Source: CAIZWU01 sp942492905 (GTDB lineage Bacteria > Verrucomicrobiota > Verrucomicrobiia > Verrucomicrobiales > V1-33). Taken from it: 64,000 nt of DNA. The DNA lies in assembly GCA_942492905.1 (NCBI GenBank), contig OW818657.1, positions 3,968,001 through 4,032,000 of the forward strand, read 5' to 3'. The position numbers and the translations under genes are program-made. The notes beneath the pieces were generated by a model that worked only from the letters and a program-made list of their open reading frames with translations, was not told where the DNA came from and did not search any database. Shown here in pieces: positions 27,343 through 34,449 of this stretch (the first letter of the stretch is position 1; the number at the start of each line of letters is the position of its first letter).

Positions 27343-29043
27343 CTAACGTTTCAAGCGGACGTCCCGGGGGATCCGCGGAGGTTCAATGGCACAGGTGATC
27401 ACGACGCCGCCGCCCGGGCGGGATCCGATATGAAGCGTGCCTCCGATCAATCCGGCCCGGTATTGCATCACCCGCAGCCCCATGCCGCCACTGCCTCCGG
27501 TGAAATCAGGCGGCAGACCGATGCCATTGTCCTCCACGGTCAATTCCACGCGCCCCTCGATATTGCCCAACAACAGCGTCACCCGGGACGCCTTGCCATG
27601 TTTGGCCGCATTGGCCACGGCCTCTTGGGCGATCCGATAGAGGTGGATCGCCATTTCCGGATCCTCCACGGCCCCGGGGCTCTCGGCGGGGAGCCGGCAC
27701 AAGCATTCCAACCGCAGGTGTTTGGTGGCACTGGCGGCCAGATCCTGCAGCGCCACCGCCAGTCCCTTGCTCTGCAGCACCACCGGCGACAGGCCCCGCG
27801 CCAGATCCCTCGTCTGCCCGATCGCTTCGCGGATCAATCCCGTGATCTGATCCAAGTCCGCCGCCTCTTCCGGCCGGCCGCGGGCCGCCAGCCGTTGCGA
27901 CAACACCTGGCTCATGAACTCAATCCCGGTCAAATGCTGGCCCAGGCCATCATGCAGATCATGCCCAAACCGGCTCTGCTCCCGCTCGGCCACATTGAGC
28001 ACCTCGGCCTCCAGCCGTTTGGTATCCGTGACATCAATCCCGCTCATGATGATATATTCCACGGTCCGCCCATCCTCGGAAAGCAATGCGGTATTGGACC
28101 AGGAGATCACCCGCCGCTTGCCAAAACGCGACACCACCCCGCCCTCGAAGGCACTCGCCGTGGCCGCAGTGGTCAGCTGTTTGAAACTCCGCCTCGCCGC
28201 CACCCGCTCATCGCGCGGGATAAAGAGGTCCCAAGGGACTTTCCCCAGCACATCGTCCTGCATGTAGCCGCTGACGGATTCGGCGGCATGATTGAAGCGC
28301 ACGATTTTCCCCTCGGCATCCAACACAATGAACAGGGCGCCGGTCGCGTTCAGCAGCGCCTGGGTAAAGTCGTTTTCCTTCCGCAGGGCATCCTCGGCCC
28401 GACGCCTGTCCAAAGCATCGGCGAGGATTCCTCCCACGATTTTCAGCAGCGAAATCGCATCTTCCGTCCAGTGCATCTCCAGTGCTGTCGAATCCAGTCC
28501 AATGAAGCCCACCAACCGCCCACCCACCGCCATGGGCACAAAAATCACCGACTTGATCCCCTGCGCCCGGAAGGTCGCCTGATCCACCGCGGCCTCCCCA
28601 CTGAGGGTATCCACCGAGTAGATCGCGATCCCATCCAGCCGCCGCAGCCGCACCGCCGACCATGGCAAATGCTCATCCAGGCGCAGTCCCCGGGTGCCGG
28701 CCCACGGATGCGGCCGCCCGCCTGCGGCCCACTCATGCGTGTGGTCCACCCATTCCCCACTCCCATCCACCCGGCACAAATGACAATGGTCCACCCCCAG
28801 AAACTCCCCCATCTCCCGCAGCGCCTCCTGAATCCCCCGGTCGATTTCCTCACTCTTCAGCCGGACAAACAAGCTCGAAATCCGCGACACCAGGGCCTCG
28901 AATTCCACCCGCTGCTGCAGGGCATTCTCCGCCCGTAGAATCTTGCGGGTGACCGGGCCCGCCGACAGCGGCTCCTGCTCCATGACCCGCGCCGGGAGCA
29001 CACTATGGGAAAAACGGATATCGCGATCGTGATCGTGGGACAT
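27343..29043 (-). CDS. NarX-like sensor histidine kinase (GAF, PAS, HisKA_3)
   Basis: Cytoplasmic sensor kinase of 566 residues, with no membrane segment. Order: a GAF-like domain (about 50-210), a PAS domain (about 215-340, with ALFIVLDAEGKIVRFN and ESVSGYMQDDVLG), the dimerisation and phospho-acceptor region FGHDLHDGLGQHL (His364), and an ATPase domain with EAVANAAKHG (N box), VEDNGIGLP (G1) and GGMGLRVMQYRA (G2). It pairs with the NarL-type regulator downstream. A soluble GAF-PAS layout suggests sensing of an internal signal such as a small molecule or redox state. The signal itself cannot be deduced. Confidence 0.92.
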   Translation of the reverse strand: MSHDHDRDIRFSHSVLPARVMEQEPLSAGPVTRKILRAENALQQRVEFEALVSRISSLFVRLKSEEIDRGIQEALREMGEFLGVDHCHLCRVDGSGEWVDHTHEWAAGGRPHPWAGTRGLRLDEHLPWSAVRLRRLDGIAIYSVDTLSGEAAVDQATFRAQGIKSVIFVPMAVGGRLVGFIGLDSTALEMHWTEDAISLLKIVGGILADALDRRRAEDALRKENDFTQALLNATGALFIVLDAEGKIVRFNHAAESVSGYMQDDVLGKVPWDLFIPRDERVAARRSFKQLTTAATASAFEGGVVSRFGKRRVISWSNTALLSEDGRTVEYIIMSGIDVTDTKRLEAEVLNVAEREQSRFGHDLHDGLGQHLTGIEFMSQVLSQRLAARGRPEEAADLDQITGLIREAIGQTRDLARGLSPVVLQSKGLAVALQDLAASATKHLRLECLCRLPAESPGAVEDPEMAIHLYRIAQEAVANAAKHGKASRVTLLLGNIEGRVELTVEDNGIGLPPDFTGGSGGMGLRVMQYRAGLIGGTLHIGSRPGGGVVITCAIEPPRIPRDVRLKR

Positions 29044-29134
29044 GAGAGGGAGTATGAAGGATGAACCGGGAAGGAAGAAGCCGTATTTTCGGTTTCGTCA
29101 TGCCCCGGTTCATCCCCCCGCCGACGGTGCGGAT

Positions 29135-29770
29135 TTAATTCCCCACCGGGGGAGCAGCTCCGTCATAACTGGCAAGGAGGGTTTCCAGATGCCGCTGCCT
29201 GGGTCCGAGGACCTGCCGGTCCCTCCATAACATCCAACCGAAGACTCCCAGCATGAGCAACGGAAGCATGACAAAAGCGGGGACCAGGATTTCATCGCCG
29301 GCTTTCCCGGCGGCACGCAATTGATGCACCATCAGCGGCATCAGCACCATCATTATAGCCCACAGCCAGGCCACCCATTTTTGACGTTCCCGCACGATCC
29401 GGTTTTCATCCAGCAAGGCCCGCAGGCTGGCGCTGATGGACTGCGCGAAGTCCGCATGCCGGGCCCGGTGTTGCCGGAAACGCCGGAAGAAGAGGATCAG
29501 GCAAATCCAGGGCATGGTCAGAAGCAGCAGAAAGCCCCACTCCCGGGCGGGATCAATCCGGTCTATGGCCGGATCCGGCCAGATCAGCTGAACCACTACT
29601 TTACCCGTGATAAAAGTCAGGACCATGAGAATCCAGATCATGAAAATAACAGCCCCGCGATGGCGGCGGCGAAGATCGGTGAGGAATTGCATTTTGTTTT
29701 GTTCGAGTTGTGCCGCGGACGGCTGGTTGAGTGGCGAACGCCACAGGTGGTCGAGATCATCAGGTTTCAT
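29135..29770 (-). CDS. Membrane protein coupled to ECF sigma factor (putative anti-sigma)
   Basis: A 211-residue protein with a soluble N-terminus (MKPDDLDHLWRSPL) and four predicted membrane helices (about 40-60, 75-95, 133-152, 165-185). Its ATG overlaps the end of the sigma-factor gene by 11 bases, so translation is coupled. That layout is typical of anti-sigma factors, but no zinc-binding H-x3-C-x2-C motif is present and no family is recognised. The anti-sigma role is therefore inference from position. Confidence 0.6.
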   Translation of the reverse strand: MKPDDLDHLWRSPLNQPSAAQLEQNKMQFLTDLRRRHRGAVIFMIWILMVLTFITGKVVVQLIWPDPAIDRIDPAREWGFLLLLTMPWICLILFFRRFRQHRARHADFAQSISASLRALLDENRIVRERQKWVAWLWAIMMVLMPLMVHQLRAAGKAGDEILVPAFVMLPLLMLGVFGWMLWRDRQVLGPRQRHLETLLASYDGAAPPVGN

Positions 29771-30272
29771 GGCAGGTCTCCTTCAGGGTTATTGCTAGTT
29801 TTTGCCGCAGCCGGCTGAGCCGGGCTCCCACATTTCCCTCGCTGAGGCCATGCAGGGCCGCCATCTCGCGGTAGGACAGGCCGTCGAGGGAAAGGAGCAT
29901 GAGCGAACGGTCGAGCGGAGGCAGTTCCCGGATCGCGGCGTAGAGCGCCTCCAGCCGCTCCGCATCCGGGGCCGCTGCCCCGCCTGCTTCCGCCACCGGC
30001 ATCAGAGCACTGAACTGCTCCACCTTGCGGCGGTAGTTCCGCCGGGTGCGCTGCCACGTCATCGCGGCGTTATGCGTCACCCGGTAGATGAAGGTGGACG
30101 GCTGCGCCTCCAGGCGGAATGCCGGGATCGCTTTCCACACCGCCAGCAGCAATTCCTGCATCAGGTCCTGCCGGTCGTCCCCTTCGGCGAATCCGTGGGC
30201 CACATGATGCAGAATGGCCCCGTGATCCCGCGTCCAGCAGTCGAAGAGTTGATGTTGTTCCGGAGAGTTCAC
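29760..30272 (-). CDS. ECF-family RNA polymerase sigma factor
   Basis: Alternative sigma factor with region 2 (DDRQDLMQELLLAVWKAIPAFR and FIYRVTHNAAMTWQR) and region 4 (LPPLDRSLMLLSLDGLSYREMAALHGLSEGNVGARLSRLR). The GTG at 30272 gives 170 residues, a normal ECF length; a TTG at 30323 gives 187 and has an AGGAG placed too close to it. It is translationally coupled to the membrane protein downstream. Both are divergent from nothing upstream: a lipoprotein gene on the same strand ends about 90 bases before it. Confidence 0.9.
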   Translation of the reverse strand: MNSPEQHQLFDCWTRDHGAILHHVAHGFAEGDDRQDLMQELLLAVWKAIPAFRLEAQPSTFIYRVTHNAAMTWQRTRRNYRRKVEQFSALMPVAEAGGAAAPDAERLEALYAAIRELPPLDRSLMLLSLDGLSYREMAALHGLSEGNVGARLSRLRQKLAITLKETCHET

Positions 30273-30354
30273 GCTTTGAGAAGTAGGAAGCCGCCCGGCG
30301 CGGTTTCTTACAAAACACGGCAAACTCCTGTTCTGCCACTCCTCAAAGCGGAAG

Positions 30355-30378
30355 CCCGGCCCGCATCAGCGGGCCGGG
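30355..30378 (-). terminator. Strong GC hairpin at the end of the lipoprotein gene
   Basis: A perfect 10-bp stem (30355-30364 with 30369-30378) has the lipoprotein gene's stop codon in its 4-base loop. No U-tract follows. It may end or attenuate transcription before the ECF sigma gene. Confidence 0.45.
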
Positions 30379-31274
30379 ACCGCGAAGGGATCCGCCGCGC
30401 CGCGCTTCTGTGATTCCACGAGCCGGGCCAGCTTCGCCTGGGCCTCATCCTCATCATAAACCGCCAGCCCGATCACGCCGACATTGCGGGCCACCCCGGC
30501 TTTCGCTGCGGCAGACGCATCCACGCTGCCGAACACAAAACTCTTCACCTTCTGCGCATTCACCCGGAAGCCTTCAATAGCCAGCTCGCTTTTCGCCGGG
30601 ATGATATAACCGCGTTTCGCCACCGAGGCCGTCTTGCCGTCCATCACATCCAGGCTGTCCACACTGGCCACCACTTCCACCGCATGTTTGGTCCGGTTGG
30701 ACAGCAAAATCCCGTAATTGCTGCCGGGAGTGCCTATCACGATCCTCTTTCCTGCCGCTTCATAACGTTGGTAGGGACCGGAATAGGTGCCCTTCAAAGC
30801 CACGTCCAAACGTCCTCCCGCCATGGAAAAGGAGCCGGTCCTGCGATGGCCTCCGCCCAGCGCTTCTGCCATGGCCCGCGCACCGCTTTCGTCATTGTAG
30901 TGAAAGGAATCCACCGCATCCGGCTGGCCGGTGGTTTTCCGATAGAAAGGGAGGTCGGCAACGGCGGACCAGATCTCATCCCCCGCCTTGGTCGCGAGGC
31001 CCGGACGGGACTTGTTGCGTTTGGCCAAAGAGGAAGAGGTTTCCTTGTGAACAAGACTATCAATCGCATCCGCACTCAACGCGTCATATCCATGCCGGAG
31101 TCCACGTGAAACCGAGGCGGGTGCAGAGGGTACCGCGGCATAGCCACCCGATTCCGCCATCGGCGCCGGCGCCGGCAAAGAAGCAGTGCCCGGGCCGGAA
31201 GCACAGTTGGCCAAAGGCAGCACCGCCGCCGCCAGCAGCAGACAACGGAAAACAGGACGCAGATTGGTTTTCAT
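30366..31274 (-). CDS. Lipoprotein, unknown function
   Basis: The 302-residue product has a lipoprotein signal peptide with lipobox LANC (Cys at about residue 24) followed by a Pro/Ala-rich linker. The mature domain shows a beta-rich pattern (RLDVALKGTYSGPYQRY, GKRIVIGTPGSNYGILLSN, VEVVASVDSLDVMDGK, VKSFVFGSVDA), perhaps a jelly-roll, but I recognise no family. It is divergent from the BlaI/BlaR1-like pair across a short region containing a 22-bp dyad, so it could be a target of that regulator. A strong hairpin sits at its end. Confidence 0.65.
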   Translation of the reverse strand: MKTNLRPVFRCLLLAAAVLPLANCASGPGTASLPAPAPMAESGGYAAVPSAPASVSRGLRHGYDALSADAIDSLVHKETSSSLAKRNKSRPGLATKAGDEIWSAVADLPFYRKTTGQPDAVDSFHYNDESGARAMAEALGGGHRRTGSFSMAGGRLDVALKGTYSGPYQRYEAAGKRIVIGTPGSNYGILLSNRTKHAVEVVASVDSLDVMDGKTASVAKRGYIIPAKSELAIEGFRVNAQKVKSFVFGSVDASAAAKAGVARNVGVIGLAVYDEDEAQAKLARLVESQKRGAADPFAVPAR

Positions 31275-31324
31275 AGGTGGATGGAAGCAGGTGATTTCAG
31301 GATAATAAAGGCCGGGCGCGGCTC

Positions 31325-31346
31325 AAGTGCGGCAAAATCCGCACTT
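31325..31346. promoter_or_regulatory. 22-bp dyad, candidate BlaI-like operator
   Basis: AAGTGCGG-CAAAAT-CCGCACTT is a perfect 8-bp inverted repeat with a 6-base spacer, between the divergent lipoprotein and BlaI-like genes. It differs from the TACA/TGTA type bound by classic BlaI. Further downstream AATGCA (31355) and TGCATT (31381) form another, looser pair. Confidence 0.5.
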
Positions 31347-31436
31347 TACTCCAGAATGCAAGTTTTAATGCTGCTTTTACTGCATTTAAATGGAGTTTCC
31401 CTTGTGTTCCGGGTGAAAATGCGTAAAAGGACGCAG

Positions 31437-31838
31437 ATGGCCGCGAACGAAACAGAGCTCAGCCGCCGGGAGAGGCAGGTGATGGATGTGTTATACCAAC
31501 GGAACCGGGCCACCGCCCAGGAGGTGTTGGAAGCCTTGCCGGACCGGCCTCAATATTCGGCGGTGCGTTCCCTGCTGGCGGTATTGGAGGAGAAAGGCGT
31601 GGTGAAACACACCCGCGAATCCCGGAAATATGTTTATGAACCCACCGTCTCGCCGGTGCGCGCCCGGAAAGGGGCGCTGAAACGGTTGCTGGCCACCTTT
31701 TTCGACGGGTCGCCGGAGCAGCTGGTGCAAAGCCTGCTGGATCCCGTGGACGGACCGCTCTCCGCCGCCGAAGTCGCACGGGTCCGCCAACTGCTGGATG
31801 AACACGATGCCTCCCCTCAGAAAGGGGGGACCCCATGA
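31437..31838 (+). CDS. BlaI/MecI/CopY-family transcriptional repressor
   Basis: Winged-helix repressor of the BlaI family. The 133-residue protein starts at the ATG at 31437, preceded by AAGGA at a 5-base spacing; the upstream in-frame codon at 31281 would add an unlikely extension. Motifs: LSRRERQVMDVLYQRNRATAQEVLEAL (winged helix), YSAVRSLLAVLEEKGVVKH (recognition region), KRLLATFFDGSPEQLVQSLLD (C-terminal dimerisation). It overlaps the peptidase gene by 4 bases (ATGA). In this family the partner peptidase cleaves the repressor when a signal is sensed. Confidence 0.9.
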   Translation: MAANETELSRRERQVMDVLYQRNRATAQEVLEALPDRPQYSAVRSLLAVLEEKGVVKHTRESRKYVYEPTVSPVRARKGALKRLLATFFDGSPEQLVQSLLDPVDGPLSAAEVARVRQLLDEHDASPQKGGTP

Positions 31839-32833
31839 GCCCCGCTACTGACTGGCTGATGCAGGCGGCGCTGCGGGCGACCCTGCTCCTGGCGGGATTG
31901 TTTGGTGCCTGGAAATTCCTGCCGGCGTCCCAACCCGCGCTGCGCCGCAAGGTGCTGCTGGGGATCGCCGCCGGACTGCTGGCCGCCCCTTGGCTGTCCG
32001 GCTGGTGGGGCCCGGGTCACGCCAGCACCGCGGCGGTCCCGGCAGCGGCGCCTGACAAAACCTTCCCTGCCGCATGGTCCACCCTCGCCGCAGGACTCTG
32101 GCTCGGCGGCACCACCTTGGCATTGACCCGGGTGCTGCTGGAAGCCCGGGCGCTGCACCAACTGATCCGCCGGGCCCGTCCGTGGGGCGGCTCCCCTGCC
32201 CTGCCTCATGAAATCACGGTCTTGCAATCCTCCGCCATCTCCGGCCCCTGCGTGGCCCGTGGCCACAAGCCCGTGCTGCTCCTTCCTGACAGCGCCCTGA
32301 CCTGGACGCCTTCCCAATGGCAAATGGTGATCGCCCATGAACAGCAGCACCTCCGCCAACAGGATCTGCAGCTGGCTTGGCTGCCGCGCCTCGTGCACTG
32401 TTTCTATTGGTGGCATCCACTGGCCCATTGGCTGAAACGTCAGTTTCATGCCGAAAGTGAAGCCCTCTGCGACCGCGCTGTCCTGGCCCACTCCGGACAC
32501 AGTCCCCGGGAATATGTCGAATTTCTCCTATCGTTGAACGCTGCCCGGATGCCCGCTTCCGCTGCAGGCATGGCCCTGAAATCGCCCCTTGGCCAAAGAA
32601 TCGAGCGCCTGCTTCCAGCAGGTCAACGCGCCGGACGCCGATGGGCGGGAGGATTGGCGCTGTTGATCCTGTGTGGTATTGCAGGCTTCTCGTTCTCCCT
32701 CCGCACCGTGCCGCCGGATGCCGCCCCCCGCCCCCCCCGGGCTGTGGTCACGGAAGTCGGACCAGCGGAGACTCCCGTTGACGAAACGGCCCTGCGGCTG
32801 AGCGCCAATCCCTTCCCTGAAGACGGCAACTGA
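31835..32833 (+). CDS. BlaR1-like M56 membrane peptidase without sensor domain
   Basis: Zinc peptidase of family M56, expected to cleave the adjacent BlaI-like repressor. The 332-residue protein has N-terminal membrane helices (about 8-25, 35-55, 70-95), then the metallopeptidase domain with HEQQH (His168, Glu169, His172) and the downstream acidic/His region (FHAESEALCDRAVL), a helix at about 272-290, and a short Pro-rich tail. It ends about 250 residues short of BlaR1 and MecR1: the extracellular penicillin-binding sensor domain is absent. So the inducing signal is probably not a beta-lactam bound by this protein. Overlap with the repressor gene is 4 bases. Confidence 0.85.
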   Translation: MSPATDWLMQAALRATLLLAGLFGAWKFLPASQPALRRKVLLGIAAGLLAAPWLSGWWGPGHASTAAVPAAAPDKTFPAAWSTLAAGLWLGGTTLALTRVLLEARALHQLIRRARPWGGSPALPHEITVLQSSAISGPCVARGHKPVLLLPDSALTWTPSQWQMVIAHEQQHLRQQDLQLAWLPRLVHCFYWWHPLAHWLKRQFHAESEALCDRAVLAHSGHSPREYVEFLLSLNAARMPASAAGMALKSPLGQRIERLLPAGQRAGRRWAGGLALLILCGIAGFSFSLRTVPPDAAPRPPRAVVTEVGPAETPVDETALRLSANPFPEDGN

Positions 32834-32834
32834 C

Positions 32835-32856
32835 TTCCAACGCCTATGGGTTGGAA
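32835..32856. terminator. Hairpin between convergent genes
   Basis: TTCCAAC and GTTGGAA form a 7-bp stem with an 8-base loop, between the ends of the M56 peptidase and ammonium transporter genes. No T-tract is seen, so activity is uncertain. Confidence 0.3.
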
Positions 32857-32906
32857 TCAATCTGAACAAGGTGCGATACGTTATACCGGTCTGGAATTGA
32901 AGCAAC

Positions 32907-34265
32907 CTACTGGACGCTGTAACCGGTTTCCCCATGTTCGCTGATGTCGAGACCCTCTGCCTCCGCGGCTTCATCCACCCTCAAACCAATGGTCAGGCGC
33001 AGCACGCTCAGCAGCCCCCACGTCACCACGCCGGACAGTCCTGCGGTATAGACTGCAGCCAGACATTGGGTGACCAGTTGGGAGCCGATGTTGAATTGGC
33101 CGGATCCTCCCATCGTAGCCGAACCGAAGACCGCCACCAGCACTGTCCCCACGATACCGCCGATGCCGTGCACGCCAAATACGTCGAGGGAATCATCGTA
33201 ACGGAAACGGTGCTTCAGCTTCGAGCAGCAGAACCAGCACAACACCGCCGAGACCGCACCGATGGCGAGCGCTCCGGACGGAGCCACGTAACCAGCCGCC
33301 GGCGTGACCGCGGCCAGTCCGGCGATGCTCCCCGTGGCAATCCCCAGGGCGCTGGGCTTCCCATTTTTGAACCACTCGATCCCCATCCACGTCAACGCGG
33401 CGGCGGAGGCTGACAGATGGGTGACCACAATCGTCATGCCCGCCGCGCCATTGGCCGCGGTCTGGCTGCCGCCATTGAATCCGAACCAACCGACCCATAG
33501 CATCCCGGCCCCGGCGATGGTGAAGGGAAGATTGTGAGGCAGGAAAGGCATCCCAGGAAATCCCTTGCGTGGACCGACCATGATACAGGCCACGAGGGCC
33601 GCGATGCCGGCAGTGATGTGCACCACAATCCCCCCGGCGAGATCAATGACATCCGTCAGGCCAAAGAAGCTGCCCGCCAGTTTCCCCGGGCCATTGTGCC
33701 AAACTCCATAACAAACTGGAACATACACCAGCAGGCTCCACAGCAGGCTGAAAATGAGGATCGCGCTGAATTTCATGCGCTCGGCGAAAGCTCCGATGAA
33801 AAGCCCCGGGGTGATCATGAAAAACATCATCTGAAACAATGCGAAGACAATTTCCGGAACCGTCTGGGAAGCCATGACCGGACCGGTGGGGCCCGCCACC
33901 ATTCCGCTGCGCACCGAGTCCACGGAAATTCCCTGGAAGAAGAGCCGGGAAGTGCCACCCACCAGGGAACCCCCATCGGTGAAGGCCAGGGAGTATCCAC
34001 AAACCATCCACAGCACACTCAGGGCGCAGGTCAGCACAAAACACTGCATGAAAATGGAAAGGACATTCCTCGACTTCACCAGCCCGGCATAAAACAAGGC
34101 CAACCCTGGGATCATCATAAAAAGCACCAACGCCGAGGAGGTCAGGAGCCAGGCAGTGTCACCATGGTCAATCGCGGGCGTCGTGGCCGTCTGCGCGTGC
34201 AGGGGCGCGGCGCAAACCAGATAAAGGAGAATGGCGGGAAGAAAACGCAGGGAGAACTTGGGCAT
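32907..34265 (-). CDS. amt: Ammonium transporter (Amt)
   Basis: Inner-membrane ammonium channel. The 452-residue precursor has a cleavable signal peptide (residues 1-24) and about 11 membrane helices. Recognised blocks: ALVLFMMIPGLALFYAGLVKSRN, LWMVCGYSLAF, GGIVVHITAGIAALVACIMVG, WVGWFGFNGGS, DDSLDVFGVHGIGGIVGT (second pore His region), and the C-terminal RVDEAAEAEGLDISEHGE(T)GY tail that contacts GlnK-type proteins. No glnK gene is adjacent, which is unusual for Amt. With GSII in this window it suits growth at low ammonium. Confidence 0.95.
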   Translation of the reverse strand: MPKFSLRFLPAILLYLVCAAPLHAQTATTPAIDHGDTAWLLTSSALVLFMMIPGLALFYAGLVKSRNVLSIFMQCFVLTCALSVLWMVCGYSLAFTDGGSLVGGTSRLFFQGISVDSVRSGMVAGPTGPVMASQTVPEIVFALFQMMFFMITPGLFIGAFAERMKFSAILIFSLLWSLLVYVPVCYGVWHNGPGKLAGSFFGLTDVIDLAGGIVVHITAGIAALVACIMVGPRKGFPGMPFLPHNLPFTIAGAGMLWVGWFGFNGGSQTAANGAAGMTIVVTHLSASAAALTWMGIEWFKNGKPSALGIATGSIAGLAAVTPAAGYVAPSGALAIGAVSAVLCWFCCSKLKHRFRYDDSLDVFGVHGIGGIVGTVLVAVFGSATMGGSGQFNIGSQLVTQCLAAVYTAGLSGVVTWGLLSVLRLTIGLRVDEAAEAEGLDISEHGETGYSVQ

Positions 34266-34280
34266 CGGGAATGAATAGTT

Positions 34281-34289
34281 TGGTATAAT
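34281..34289 (+). promoter_or_regulatory. Extended -10 promoter for the Tgt fusion gene
   Basis: TGG-TATAAT is a perfect extended -10 element (TGnTATAAT), about 160 bases before the fusion gene's ATG at 34450. No good -35 box is present, as is normal for extended -10 promoters. Confidence 0.5.
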
Positions 34290-34449
34290 TCATGAAGTCC
34301 ATGAAAAAAAATCACACTTCCATCTTTTTAACGCTCTCGTGTTCTCCGGGCGCGACTTCATCCCGGGCCTGCCCGGATGGGCCAGGTCCACGCCCACGGG
34401 CCGCTTTGCCGCTCGACTCCCCGCCAATCGGTGGCATGGGAACCGGCTG

